From Clostridiales bacterium (GTDB lineage: Bacteria; Bacillota; Clostridia; Peptostreptococcales; Acidaminobacteraceae): 64,000 nt of DNA. The position numbers were made by a program, and so were the translations under genes. The notes below the pieces were generated by a model. It worked only from the letters and a program-made list of their open reading frames with translations, had not been told where the DNA came from and made no database searches. Each line of letters opens with the position of its first letter. Within the stretch, counting starts at the first letter, position 1. The DNA lies in assembly GCA_016342415.1 (NCBI GenBank), contig JAEIOD010000003.1:1-64000 (forward strand), given 5' to 3'. Shown in pieces: positions 44,869-54,610 of the stretch.

Positions 44869-45336
44869 ATGATAAAACTTATTAGAGCCATAAGAGCGGA
44901 CTGCCAATCCATTTTAGAGATGCAAATCACCTGTTTTAAACCTTTATTGGATAAGTATAAGGATTATTATACAAGTCCGGCAAATGAAATGATTGAAGAC
45001 ATTTACAGGCGTTTCGATCAAAATAATACGGAGTATTATTTAATAACATTTGATAATGATGTTATCGGAGCGGTTAGAGTTATCGTTGGTGATATTTGCA
45101 GAATCAGTCCAATCTTTATTATGCCTGACTATCAAGGTTACGGTTTTGCCAAAGAAACATTTGAAATTCTGGAAAAAATGTTTCCTGTAAAGAAATGGAC
45201 TTTAGATACAATAAAACAAGAAGAAAGATTGTGTAAGTTATATGAGTCTTTGGGTTATAAAAAAACAGGTAAGTATGCTCAAATACAGGAAAATATGACC
45301 ATAGTCTATTATGAAAAGGAGATTTATGATTTATAA
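44869..45336 (+). CDS. GNAT family N-acetyltransferase (1st of array)
   Basis: A 155-residue acetyltransferase that opens the GNAT run. The acetyl-CoA motif is RISPIFIMPDYQGYGFAKETFEIL with Q-G-Y-G-F-A; the C-terminal strand is KLYESLGYKKTGKY. The N-terminus IRAIRADCQSILEMQITCF is typical of the family. The next gene overlaps it by 11 bases. Substrate unknown. Confidence 0.88.
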   Translation: MIKLIRAIRADCQSILEMQITCFKPLLDKYKDYYTSPANEMIEDIYRRFDQNNTEYYLITFDNDVIGAVRVIVGDICRISPIFIMPDYQGYGFAKETFEILEKMFPVKKWTLDTIKQEERLCKLYESLGYKKTGKYAQIQENMTIVYYEKEIYDL

Positions 45337-45766
45337 ACCATTAGATGATGATTTAGAAATCTTGTTAAATGAAAAGTATAAAGACTGGGCAGGGAAACAT
45401 ATTCATAAAGGTGCTGATGGATTTACATTAGTAGCTTATGATGAGGGACCAGTTGGATTTGTATCAGTTTACAAGAAACATTTACCATCACCTTTAGAGA
45501 AAATCTCAGAAGCATTTATTGATGTTTTAAAAGTTGATGATGATTATAAAAGAAAAGGCATTGGTTCCAAGCTTGTATCTGAATGTGAACAATGGGCTCA
45601 GTCTCAAGGGCTCTATCAGATAAGAGCATGGAGCAGTATGGATAAAGTTGAAGTTTTACCACTGTGGCATCATTTAGGATATACTTTGAATCCAGCTGAA
45701 ATTTGGATTGAACGGTGTGAAGAAGTTGTTAAAGGCGTATATGTCTCAAGGAGGTTCTATGAATAA
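45326..45766 (+). CDS. GNAT family N-acetyltransferase (2nd of array)
   Basis: A 146-residue acetyltransferase with the loop VDDDYKRKGIGSKLVSECEQWA (R-K-G-I-G-S) and the later LPLWHHLGYTLNPAEIW. The start is ATG 45326 behind AAAAGGAG, inside the 3' end of the previous gene. It is related to the plain single-domain GNATs such as those acting on aminoglycosides or amino acids, but no substrate can be assigned. Confidence 0.88.
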   Translation: MIYKPLDDDLEILLNEKYKDWAGKHIHKGADGFTLVAYDEGPVGFVSVYKKHLPSPLEKISEAFIDVLKVDDDYKRKGIGSKLVSECEQWAQSQGLYQIRAWSSMDKVEVLPLWHHLGYTLNPAEIWIERCEEVVKGVYVSRRFYE

Positions 45767-46559
45767 AAATGAGTTTGATAGAATAAAATGTAAGTGTACT
45801 TCGTTAAGTTACACTTCGATGAAATATACTGGTTATCAGGATATCAAAGATTACATAATTGTAGAAGAAAATGACTATATCATTTTACTATTTGGTTATA
45901 ATGTTGAACAGAAGATGAATGAGTATCATTATGCTGCGAGTGATGTGTATGATCTTCTGAAACACATAGACAAGCACAAAGCGTTGTTAAGTTTTATCCC
46001 GAAGGAATGGGTGGAAATTTTAAAAGACAATGAATTTGAGCTGTATGCAAAGTGGAATGACTTTGTTAACAGGAAATTGAGTATAGATGAAACAATAACT
46101 TATGATATTTTGCCTGTTGAAAAGTCTGATGAAGCTTCGTTGGTCACTTTATCTTGTAAAGACATGAGTAGAGGATTTTCTGGCCAAACAACAGAATGGA
46201 TGACAAAATGGATAAACGGTTCTTTAGAGAGTCTGTCTTCGGCTAGAGACAGTAATGTACTTTACATACAAGAAGATAATCAACTGGTTGGTATAGTTTG
46301 TGTTGCTGTATATGCTCACGATAGCGAAAAAGGTCCTATTCTTTGGATCCGAGAGATTGCTGTTAAAAATGACTATCAGAACCTTGGTTATGGTAAATCA
46401 TTAATCAAGATGGCAATTCAATATGGTCTTGATAAAGGCGCTGTCAGAGGATTTTTAGCAGCTGATGAAACCAATGAACATGCTATTAAGTTGTATAACC
46501 AGTTTGGCTTTATAAGCAATGAGGACGAGCAACAGATTGATATGATAAGAGTATGCTAA
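45759..46559 (+). CDS. two-part GNAT acetyltransferase (3rd of array)
   Basis: A 266-residue protein: a divergent N-terminal half (about 1-125) of unclear function and a complete C-terminal GNAT domain with WIREIAVKNDYQNLGYGKSLIKM (Q-N-L-G-Y-G-K) and NEHAIKLYNQFGFI. The start is ATG 45759 with AAGGAGG five bases upstream, eight bases before the previous stop. The three overlapping genes form one operon. Confidence 0.87.
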   Translation: MNKNEFDRIKCKCTSLSYTSMKYTGYQDIKDYIIVEENDYIILLFGYNVEQKMNEYHYAASDVYDLLKHIDKHKALLSFIPKEWVEILKDNEFELYAKWNDFVNRKLSIDETITYDILPVEKSDEASLVTLSCKDMSRGFSGQTTEWMTKWINGSLESLSSARDSNVLYIQEDNQLVGIVCVAVYAHDSEKGPILWIREIAVKNDYQNLGYGKSLIKMAIQYGLDKGAVRGFLAADETNEHAIKLYNQFGFISNEDEQQIDMIRVC

Positions 46560-46611
46560 TTGTACAGTATATGGTGATAAAACAGATGTGATTTAGAAAG
46601 GTTTAGGTATT

Positions 46612-46968
46612 ATGAGATTTGTGAAGTAGATATTAGGTTACTCGATATTGTGTTTGATGGAATACGGCATTATTTGGTTCTTTTCTCATATTGGCATCGA
46701 TTATACATCTATTCTAATCATGTGTCGTCTTTTCTTCGTAGTCGTTATATTTTCATACTACACTCAAGTAGATAACACAGCTAGAAACAGAATAAAAAAC
46801 AATATGAATGTTGCATCAAAGTATGATTATGAAACATGTTTTCCAAGGGACTCGAAAGTAGATGCTCAAAACGAAGATAAAAGATTCAGAGAGGCCTTTC
46901 AGTACCATGTGCCAGTCATCACGCTGTTATTCGTGATTATCACAAATATAGGAGTCTGTTTGATGTAG
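46612..46968 (+). pseudogene. two-helix membrane protein gene with an amber codon at position 6
   Basis: ATG 46612 has a good ribosome site (GAAAGG), but after five codons an in-frame TAG (46627-46629) interrupts. The same frame then runs on for 112 codons and reads as a small membrane protein: helices at ILGYSILCLMEYGIIWFF and VPVITLLFVIITNIGVCLM, with a polar middle. A single C-to-T change from CAG (Gln) explains the stop. Restart at TTG 46648 or ATG 46657 is possible but has no ribosome site. Family not recognised. Confidence 0.6.
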
Positions 46969-47015
46969 TTTTTACTATCTATTGTATAATGAGGAATATT
47001 AAGAAAAGGGGTTAT

Positions 47016-47579
47016 ATGTTTCTATCAAGTGAACGAATTGAATTGAGAACGGTAAAGAGAGAAGATTTAAAGACGTTAAGTACGCTTATGCAAAAACGTG
47101 ACATCACCAAGCTTACAGGTGAGGTCTATCCTCAAACTGAAAAAGAGTGGGAAAGCTTTTATGATCGATGCCAATCAACGGATAGTCGTATCTGGTTTTT
47201 AATTATTGATAAAAAATCCGGGCAAATCATTGGTGAAACGGGATTGTTGAGGATTTTCATGCCATGGAGAACTTCTGATTACTCCTTGGTAATATGGGAT
47301 AAAAAGTTCTGGGGTAAAGGTTATGGTAGGGAAACAGCACAGCTGATGTTGGACTATGCATTTAATGATCTAAACTTAAATAGATTGGCTATCGGTGTAG
47401 TCGGTTTCAATCACAATGGCCTGAGATTTTGGAAGAGTATTGGTTTTATAGAAGAGGGTAAACAAATTGATGGTTACTTCTGCAATGGAGAATACTCTGA
47501 TTTTATTATGATGTATTTATTGGAAAAAGATTATAGAAAGAGTAATCAGACTTTAGATACAGACAATCAAATAATATAA
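47016..47579 (+). CDS. RimJ/RimL-type GNAT acetyltransferase (4th of array)
   Basis: A 187-residue acetyltransferase of the Acetyltransf_3 branch: LSSERIELRTVKREDL at the start, IWDKKFWGKGYGRETAQLML for acetyl-CoA, NRLAIGVVGFNHNGLRFWKSIGF near the end. The start is ATG 47016 with AAAGGGG upstream, and a TATAAT at 46984-46989 could serve as its own -10. Substrate unknown. Confidence 0.9.
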   Translation: MFLSSERIELRTVKREDLKTLSTLMQKRDITKLTGEVYPQTEKEWESFYDRCQSTDSRIWFLIIDKKSGQIIGETGLLRIFMPWRTSDYSLVIWDKKFWGKGYGRETAQLMLDYAFNDLNLNRLAIGVVGFNHNGLRFWKSIGFIEEGKQIDGYFCNGEYSDFIMMYLLEKDYRKSNQTLDTDNQII

Positions 47580-47600
47580 TAGATTATTACAAGGAGTCAT

Positions 47601-48410
47601 ATGAAATTTATTCAAGGTAAGACAAAAAATGAGTTTATAGCACAAAATGAAAACAATGAAATATTAGGAAAGGGTTATATCTACGAATCAATGGCATCTA
47701 AGATACATAAGGCTGATAGAGTAAACTATTTTATTGAAATGAAGGTAGACAATAACGATGAAGAGATAAAAAGAGATATTACTCATCACCTAATAGAGGT
47801 GGCTAAGATATGGAAAGCTAAAAATTATCCGACTATTGATGGTAGAGTGTATCACTGTTGTTTCGGTCATGATCAAGCTAGTATTGATTTCTATTCAACA
47901 GTAGATGGATTTGTTCGAGATGAAGGTATGTTGATATTAGAGTGTTCTTTGGATACGACTGAGAATGTTCAGGAAATGAATGAGTATCAACTAATTGAAG
48001 ACAATCTTAACAGTATTGAATCAACAGAAGAGTTTATTAGAGAACATTCTAGAATTTTTTCTAGTGCTTATACACATGAAAAACTGAGTACTATGAAAAA
48101 TGAAAATCGGTTAAAATCATTTGGTATATACCATGGTAATGATATCATTGCTAATATATTAGTTGTTAATGAAGAATATGAAGATAAAAACCAGTGGTGG
48201 ATAGACGACTTATATGTTAATACAGAGTACAGAAAAAAGGGATTGGCAGATTATTTATTAAGTACCGCTCACAATTATCTGCATAATTTGAAAGCTGATA
48301 ACGTTAAGTTGGAAGTGTGGAGTGCAAACAATAAAGCAACTTCTTTATACTATAAAAGGGGTTATAAAACATATCAGGAAAGCCAAGTTTCTATAGGGAT
48401 GTCAATATAA
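47601..48410 (+). CDS. double-domain GNAT acetyltransferase (5th of array)
   Basis: A 269-residue protein. The C-terminal GNAT domain (about 130-268) is complete, with WWIDDLYVNTEYRKKGLADYLL and NNKATSLYYKRGYKTY. The N-terminal half looks like a decayed first GNAT copy: it keeps the YHCCFGHDQASIDFYSTV strand but lacks the acetyl-CoA loop. It starts 21 bases after the previous gene behind AAGGAG. Similar tandem architecture is seen in some mycothiol-synthase-like proteins. Confidence 0.85.
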   Translation: MKFIQGKTKNEFIAQNENNEILGKGYIYESMASKIHKADRVNYFIEMKVDNNDEEIKRDITHHLIEVAKIWKAKNYPTIDGRVYHCCFGHDQASIDFYSTVDGFVRDEGMLILECSLDTTENVQEMNEYQLIEDNLNSIESTEEFIREHSRIFSSAYTHEKLSTMKNENRLKSFGIYHGNDIIANILVVNEEYEDKNQWWIDDLYVNTEYRKKGLADYLLSTAHNYLHNLKADNVKLEVWSANNKATSLYYKRGYKTYQESQVSIGMSI

Positions 48411-48428
48411 CCATATGGTGGAATTATG

Positions 48429-48893
48429 ATGGCGTTAAGAAAATCACCTGGGACAATTGGAGAGAGTGTCAAAAGTTAAAAGTAACAAGAAAACTTTGTG
48501 ACATCAAATACATTTACCATGGCTCAATCATTTGCTGGACTTTTCCAGTGATGAAATAACGCCGATGAGGTTAGCGATTACAAAAGATGTTGCAGTGATT
48601 GATTTAACAATGGTGCTTTATGTAACAGCTGAAGAAAGCGATGATGGAGAAAAACTTGTTTTGATATCTGCAGGTTTATGATTGATAAGGACCATCAGGG
48701 TAAAGAATAAGGTAAAGAATCATTTGAGATCATTCTGAATCATATTACAACTTTCTAATTAGGTCCTTCAAATGATATCTATTTGTCATATGAACCTGAA
48801 AATACAGTTGCCAAGAGTTTGTATGCATCGTTTGGATTTGTTAAAATCGGTGGGATAGATCATGGGTAAGTTATAGCAAAACTAGTACTTTAA
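48429..48893 (+). pseudogene. decayed BltD-like GNAT acetyltransferase
   Basis: Several frames together spell a GNAT of the spermidine-acetyltransferase kind. Near 48438 ITWDNWRECQKLKV is readable, and from about 48680 FMIDKDHQGK, then GKESFEIILNHIT, GPSNDIYLSYEPENTVAK, SLYASFGFVKIG and finally VIAKLVL. In-frame TAA codons lie between these pieces, at places where relatives have Tyr, Asn and Glu, and the middle is frameshifted. It is the sixth member of the array and clearly dead. Confidence 0.85.
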
Positions 48894-49054
48894 GACCAGA
48901 AATCGGGATTCAAATGGGCATTTTTTTTCATTGTGAGTTTTGAGCAATAATATCGTGTGATATAACAAAGTTAAGTTTATCCTACACAATCAAAGTGAAT
49001 GAAGTTCTTATAAGATAAATCAGAATTAAGATTATTAATAGCATTACATTACAA

Positions 49055-49092
49055 AAGAGATTTTCAAGTATTTGAGACTATCTCTTTTTTTT
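49055..49092 (+). terminator. terminator in the gap before the MFS gene
   Basis: AAGAGAT (49055-49061) pairs with ATCTCTT (49080-49086) followed by a run of T residues. The rest of 48894-49198 shows no gene; it is AT-rich with no further structure I can support. Confidence 0.65.
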
Positions 49093-49198
49093 GGGTAGTA
49101 TATTTATAGATATGATTATGAGTAAAAAGTAATTACTGCATATCTATAATGAATCAATAGATTTAAAATACATTTTATATATCAAAAGGAGGTAAACA

Positions 49199-50452
49199 AT
49201 GAGTAATGATATAAATTTAAATCAAAAGGACATTAAGCATTTGAAAAAGTCTCGTTGGAAGATCCTTTTGGGTGGTTTTCTTCTATCGTTAATGGGAGGT
49301 ATGAGTTATGCTTGGGGATCTTTTGTTGTTCCCTTAGTATCAGATTGGGGATGGACTGCAACACAAGCTGTACTACCTTTTACTGTGTTGATCATTGTTT
49401 TTTCAATTGCTATGATGCCGGCTGGATGGATTCAAGATAAAATAGGACCTCGTAAAGTTGCGATGTGGGGAGCTATTCTATTCTTAATAGGTTATTTATT
49501 ATCCGGGCTACTAAAGTGGTTTCCATATCCTATTTGGTTAGTTTTTTCCTATGGATTTTTTGTAGGTATTGCATGTGGTCTGACTTATTCTTGTATTGCT
49601 CCGACAGCTCGTAAATGGTTTCCTGATCGTCCTGGATTTGCTGTTTCTACTGGTGTTATGGGTTTTGGTCTTGCCGCAGTCGTCTTTTCACCTTTACAAA
49701 GGATCATGATTGATTATTTAGGGGTTGACGGTACTTTTCTTGTACTTGCTATAATCGTAACAGTATTAGCTTTATTAGGTGCACGGTTACTGGAAAATCC
49801 ACCATCAGGATATATTAACATGATCATAGATGGAGAAACAAAAGATGTTAACGGAAATTCTTTATCTGAAGTGAAAGATGTATTGCCTAGAGAATTCGTT
49901 AAAATGCCTGAATTCTATCTCTTGTGGTTAGCACTAGCTATGGTTATTGGAGGTGGATTAACAGCTATTGGATTAATTCCTGCATATGGTGAAATTGAAT
50001 TAAAGCTTGCTCCAACTGTAGCAGCTACTGCAATGTCCGCATATGCATTAACAAATGGTTTAGGTAGACCGATAGTAGGATATTTATCTGATAAAATTGG
50101 TGTTTTAAGAATAATGACATTTGTATATATAATACAGGCGGTTGTATTCTTAGCATTACCTTGGATAGCAGTAAATTATGGATTGCTTATAGTCTGTTCC
50201 TTGTTATTAGGAATCGGTTATGCTACAACGTTCGCATTGTTTCCTGTACTTGTATCATCTGGTTTTGGTACAAAGTATTTAGGTTTAAATTATGGTCTAG
50301 TGTTCAGTGCATTTGCAATTGGAGCTCTTACAGGTTTAATGGGATCTAAATTGCTTGATGTGACCGATTCATTTACACCTGCATTTCTACTTGCTGGATC
50401 GACTACTGTAATAGGATTAATTTTACTACGTCTTCTGAAAAGAAGATCTTAA
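49199..50452 (+). CDS. OxlT-like MFS transporter
   Basis: A 417-residue transporter with twelve helices of the oxalate/formate antiporter-like MFS branch. Typical stretches are GGMSYAWGSFVVPLVSDWGW, PAGWIQDKIGPRKVAMWG, TYSCIAPTARKWFPDRPG and, in the second half, GLGRPIVGYLSDKIG. The helix-4 region GFFVGIACGLTYSCIAP is diagnostic of the branch. Substrates in the group are small carboxylates, but many members are uncharacterised. AAAGGAGG lies eight bases upstream. It stands alone between decayed regions. Confidence 0.92.
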   Translation: MSNDINLNQKDIKHLKKSRWKILLGGFLLSLMGGMSYAWGSFVVPLVSDWGWTATQAVLPFTVLIIVFSIAMMPAGWIQDKIGPRKVAMWGAILFLIGYLLSGLLKWFPYPIWLVFSYGFFVGIACGLTYSCIAPTARKWFPDRPGFAVSTGVMGFGLAAVVFSPLQRIMIDYLGVDGTFLVLAIIVTVLALLGARLLENPPSGYINMIIDGETKDVNGNSLSEVKDVLPREFVKMPEFYLLWLALAMVIGGGLTAIGLIPAYGEIELKLAPTVAATAMSAYALTNGLGRPIVGYLSDKIGVLRIMTFVYIIQAVVFLALPWIAVNYGLLIVCSLLLGIGYATTFALFPVLVSSGFGTKYLGLNYGLVFSAFAIGALTGLMGSKLLDVTDSFTPAFLLAGSTTVIGLILLRLLKRRS

Positions 50453-50512
50453 TTCTAATTTACTATAAATATGTTTATGCAAGAAATCAATTAAATAAAG
50501 TAAGTACCAATG

Positions 50513-50545
50513 GTCACATATATTTTATATGTGACTTTATTAATA
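50513..50545 (+). terminator. terminator after the MFS gene
   Basis: GTCACATA (50513-50520) pairs with TATGTGAC (50528-50535), followed by TTTATTAAT. Confidence 0.6.
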
Positions 50546-50858
50546 TCTGCTTCTTTATAACAGATTACAATGTCCTGATCAAATAACGATGGCATCAATT
50601 TTTTATCATCATATATTTTTTAGTTGTAAAAGTTTTGGTTATAGAGATTGTTCTGGAGTCCGAGTACGTAAAAGAAAAAGGTGTAATATTTCCTTAATAT
50701 CATTTAAGGCAATTGTTATAGTAAGATAAAAAAGGAAAGGTCTTACACTAAAGTAGAGTTATTACTGAAGATAAGCATTTGAGATGTTTTCGATGTTTAA
50801 TGGAAGAAAGTAGTGGTGACAGTGTTAATAACATAGATTCACACAGGGTGGCAATAAT
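50546..50858 (+). other. gene-poor stretch before the ABC exporter
   Basis: No intact gene is seen. One frame (about 50615-50697) reads VVKVLVIEIVLESEYVKEKG before a stop, and another ends in a 20-residue open frame starting at 50800 whose TGA overlaps the exporter start. Both may be tails of lost genes; neither has a ribosome site. Confidence 0.35.
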
Positions 50859-52634
50859 ATGAATGACCTCAAAAAATCAAATTCAGTATTGCAAGTTATG
50901 TATTCAATTTCAAAAGACATGCCCGTCTTATTTAGCATAAATATACTAATCACATTGTTAGATGGTTTGCATATTCCAATCATGATTGTAGTTGTTGCAC
51001 GCTTTATTGATTCTGCTTTGTTGTTGGGAACAAGTGTTTTTAAACAGGGAGATTTAGTAGTCTATGGTATGCTTGTGATGTCGGGATATATATATACTGT
51101 AGCGAGTCAACAAATGAAAGCTTTGGTGTCTAAGATGTCCGAAGATAAACTCCTTTATAAGTTGAAGCCAAGAATGATTAAGAAATTGTACTCTATTGAT
51201 TATCTTGTTTACGAATCAGCTGAGACACAAGATTTAATACACAGGGTCACTGATGATGGTCCACAAAAGTTTATATCAGTACAAAGAACCATATTGTCTT
51301 TGATAAGAATAATAATACAAGTTTTGGGGATTGTGTATACTTTGATTCCGTATATGGGATGGTATGCAATCCTTGTGGTAAGCGCAGTTCTACCTCTCAT
51401 TATTGTATCATCTAAAGGTGGTAAAAGAGTTTATGCTGCCGAAAAACAGGTTGGATTGATAACCCGAAAAATGAACTACTTATCAGACATACTTTCAAAT
51501 AGAGAAGCAAGTCATGAAAGAACATTGTTCAACTATACAACTCATGTTAACAATAAATACAAACAAGCGCATCTATTCAGATCCAATTACAATACTAAAG
51601 CCTTGGCTAAAGAAGTTTCAAGAAGTAAAGGGATTAATATCATATTAAACTTGATGATTCTTCCATTGATCTTTGTACTTGTCCAAGCTGTTAGTCGAAA
51701 ACAAATGAGCATTGGCTTGTTTACTTCGATTATTGGTTCTGTGATGGTTTTGTCGAGGGTGTTATCGGGACAATTATCAGAGTTGTTTTTAAACCTCGCT
51801 TCACATATTGAGTATGCTAAAGACCTGCATAGTTTTGAAATTCTACCAGAAAATGATGGGGTACATGAAACTGTAGATGAGATCACATTTAAGTCCTTAA
51901 TCATAAAAGACTTGTATTTCAAGTATGCCAAAGATGATGACTATATATTAAAAGGTATTAATCTGGAACTAAAGAAGGGACAGTCCTATTCTTTAGTAGG
52001 TGTCAACGGAGCAGGTAAAACCACTCTGACAAAAATTCTGACTGGACTGTATAGACAATACGAAGGTGAAATATTACTCAATGGTGTAGACTTGAAAAAC
52101 TTCACTTATAGCCAATTGCGACAAGTCTTTTCGGTAGTTTCACAAGATTTTGCGAGGTATGCTATATCTGTTAAAGAAAACATTGTATTCGACCAATCAA
52201 ATGCTGGTGTTGAGGATGTGTTGACAAGTCTTGAACTAGATAAATTTATCAATCATTTACCTAATAAAGAAGATACCTTGCTTGGTAAAGTTGACAGTGA
52301 AGGTACAGACTTGTCAGGTGGGCAGTGGCAAATGTTAGCAATTGCTCGTGCTTTATTTAGGCAAACACCATTTGTTATATTGGATGAACCCACATCTAGT
52401 TTGAGTCCGACAGCTGAAAGTGAAATATACACAAAGTTTTTGAACTTTGCAAATGAACGTTCCCTGCTGATGATTAGTCATAGGCTTGGATCTACCAAAA
52501 TTGCAGATGAAATTATAGTCATGGATGATGGTGTGATAGCAGAGTCTGGTAGCCACGAGCAATTGATGGACCATAACAAGCTATATGCTAATCTTTTTAC
52601 AAAACAAAGAAGGTTATATCATGCTGAGGATTAA
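50859..52634 (+). CDS. ABC exporter half-transporter, first subunit
   Basis: A 591-residue protein with an N-terminal six-helix ABC membrane domain (about 20-320) and a C-terminal nucleotide-binding domain: Walker A GVNGAGKTTLTK, Q-loop VSQDFARYAIS, signature LSGGQWQMLAIARAL, Walker B FVILDEPTSSLSP and H-loop ISHRLGS. It overlaps the second subunit by 14 bases, so the two form a heterodimeric exporter. Related pairs export drugs or peptides; no peptide precursor gene was found nearby. Confidence 0.92.
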   Translation: MNDLKKSNSVLQVMYSISKDMPVLFSINILITLLDGLHIPIMIVVVARFIDSALLLGTSVFKQGDLVVYGMLVMSGYIYTVASQQMKALVSKMSEDKLLYKLKPRMIKKLYSIDYLVYESAETQDLIHRVTDDGPQKFISVQRTILSLIRIIIQVLGIVYTLIPYMGWYAILVVSAVLPLIIVSSKGGKRVYAAEKQVGLITRKMNYLSDILSNREASHERTLFNYTTHVNNKYKQAHLFRSNYNTKALAKEVSRSKGINIILNLMILPLIFVLVQAVSRKQMSIGLFTSIIGSVMVLSRVLSGQLSELFLNLASHIEYAKDLHSFEILPENDGVHETVDEITFKSLIIKDLYFKYAKDDDYILKGINLELKKGQSYSLVGVNGAGKTTLTKILTGLYRQYEGEILLNGVDLKNFTYSQLRQVFSVVSQDFARYAISVKENIVFDQSNAGVEDVLTSLELDKFINHLPNKEDTLLGKVDSEGTDLSGGQWQMLAIARALFRQTPFVILDEPTSSLSPTAESEIYTKFLNFANERSLLMISHRLGSTKIADEIIVMDDGVIAESGSHEQLMDHNKLYANLFTKQRRLYHAED

Positions 52635-54372
52635 AGACATATTAAAGAAAGTACTTGTGTATTCCTGGCTTGCAAGTCCAATGACATTCATCTTACTGAT
52701 GATGGTCTCTCTTGTATTTTGTGTCATTAAGTTCTTAGAGGTTGCAATTTTTGAAAAACTGGTTGAAGCAGTGACTCATGTCTACAATGGACAAGACATT
52801 GAAGTGCTTCTTCCATCAATAATAGCTCTAAGTGCAATACTCATTTTGACGCCAATAATTGAACTTATTGAGTTTTTAGTGCGTGGTTATTTTTGGCGAA
52901 GGGGACATGGGTATATGCAAGGGCTCTTCCATAAAAGGATTGGTAAGAAACCACTTATTGATTTTGAAGACAACAATGCTTTTGACCAAATGAAAAAAGC
53001 GCGACTCGGCAGTTCAGAAACACCAAATAATATCCGTATACTGATTCAAATTCTGTTTTTATACATGCCGTTCTTTGCAGTAGTGGCGTACTACCTCTTT
53101 ACAATTAATCCTATATTGATGCTGGTATTACTGTTGATTTTCATACCACTGTTATTGGCTGAAATCACTAAGATGAATGACAACTACGAGTTCGAAAACA
53201 GGGTAGCCAATATCAGAAGACGTATGACATATTTTGAAAAGTGTATGACCGACAAGGTTCACTTTAAAGAAACGTTGCAAAATGATGCTTACAATTTTTT
53301 CAGTACAAAGTTACTATTGTCTATTCATGATTTTACTACTAAACATAAGAAGGTTTATTTTAAGGCTTTCAAGATTGAAGCGGCTATGAATAGCATCAAT
53401 ATACTAGGGTATTTAGGGGTAATTACATTGCTGATCGTTTTTTTAGCCAATGGTGAAATCTCCATAAGTGAGTTCGCTGCGGTGTACTATGCAGTTGATA
53501 AAATAACAACCATGCTTAAACGTTTAATAACTGATGTAGGTGAAGTTATGGAAGAATTGGCTACAACCAGCTTCTTATTGGATTTCTTAGAGGATAAGCC
53601 ACAGAATAAATGCATGGCTGTGGTATCAAAGAAAGTAGACATACACCTGGAAAACCTTACATTTTATTATCCGAATACAAGGAGACCGGCAGTTTCAGAG
53701 GTAAGCTTAACGATCCCTATTGGAACATCTCTTGCTATCGTTGGCGAAAACGGTTCAGGAAAAAGTACGCTTTCTAAGTTAATTATGGGACTCTATCAAC
53801 CACATCAAGGGAAGGTGAGTTATGGGCTACAAGACATTAATGACTATGCAAACGATGATAAATTTGACAATGTAAGTGCGGTCTTTCAAGACTTTTCAAA
53901 ATATAAATTAGCGGTTGACGAAAATATAAAAATGAGTGATACACAGTCTAAGTACGACGTAAAAGAAGCAATTGAAAAAAGTAATTTTAATTTGAGTAAA
54001 CTTGCTAATAAAGAAACAACCATTTTATCAAGGGAGTTTGGGGGACAAGACCTATCTGGAGGGGAATGGCAAAGACTTGCAATAGCGAGGGGCTTATACC
54101 GTCAACACGATATTATTGTATTAGACGAGCCGACTGCTGCCATTGATCCAATTGAAGAAGAACATGTATTTAGTACTTTTAGAAAAGCCAGTCAAGATAA
54201 AACCAGCATATTAGTAACCCATAGATTAGGTTCGGTACAGTTTGCTGACATGATTGCTGTCATGGATGATGGCAAGTTAGTTGAAGTAGGTACCCATGAT
54301 CAGCTAATAAATCAGAAAGGTAAGTATAGCGAGTTATTTGTATCTCAAGCAAAATGGTATAAAAGAGCATAG
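52621..54372 (+). CDS. ABC exporter half-transporter, second subunit
   Basis: A 583-residue half-transporter: six membrane helices (about 20-310), then Walker A GENGSGKSTLSK, Q-loop VFQDFSKYKLA, signature LSGGEWQRLAIARGLY, Walker B IIVLDEPTAAIDP and H-loop VTHRLGS. Both subunits keep all catalytic motifs, unlike many heterodimers in which one site is degenerate. The start is ATG 52621, inside the first subunit gene. The exported substrate is unknown. Confidence 0.92.
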   Translation: MLRIKDILKKVLVYSWLASPMTFILLMMVSLVFCVIKFLEVAIFEKLVEAVTHVYNGQDIEVLLPSIIALSAILILTPIIELIEFLVRGYFWRRGHGYMQGLFHKRIGKKPLIDFEDNNAFDQMKKARLGSSETPNNIRILIQILFLYMPFFAVVAYYLFTINPILMLVLLLIFIPLLLAEITKMNDNYEFENRVANIRRRMTYFEKCMTDKVHFKETLQNDAYNFFSTKLLLSIHDFTTKHKKVYFKAFKIEAAMNSINILGYLGVITLLIVFLANGEISISEFAAVYYAVDKITTMLKRLITDVGEVMEELATTSFLLDFLEDKPQNKCMAVVSKKVDIHLENLTFYYPNTRRPAVSEVSLTIPIGTSLAIVGENGSGKSTLSKLIMGLYQPHQGKVSYGLQDINDYANDDKFDNVSAVFQDFSKYKLAVDENIKMSDTQSKYDVKEAIEKSNFNLSKLANKETTILSREFGGQDLSGGEWQRLAIARGLYRQHDIIVLDEPTAAIDPIEEEHVFSTFRKASQDKTSILVTHRLGSVQFADMIAVMDDGKLVEVGTHDQLINQKGKYSELFVSQAKWYKRA

Positions 54373-54610
54373 GAATTATAATCAAATAGATATGGTTAAA
54401 TGAAATAGTAACTTCTAGATATTAGATTTCCATTGAGATTGCAACACTTAGTTCCATAAATCAATCATTCTGAGTCTCAAAAATGATTCATTTGAGTTTG
54501 CTTTTATGAGTTCTCTCACTTTTTTTGTACACTAAAAAAGCCTTTGAGAAAAAGTGTGCAATCCTAAATTCCAGAAGCCTGCGTGAAAGACTAAGTTCTA
54601 TGTAACTTTT
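54373..54610 (+). other. non-coding stretch after the ABC exporter
   Basis: No gene is supported. The sequence contains short related words around TGAGTCTCAAAAATGATTCATTTGAG, which could be half of an IS end, and a T-run at about 54523. Confidence 0.3.

Noticed and set aside
50859..54372. Bacteriocin or lantibiotic export system
   Set aside because: No peptidase C39 domain, no precursor peptide with a double-glycine leader and no modification enzyme was found around the two ABC subunits.
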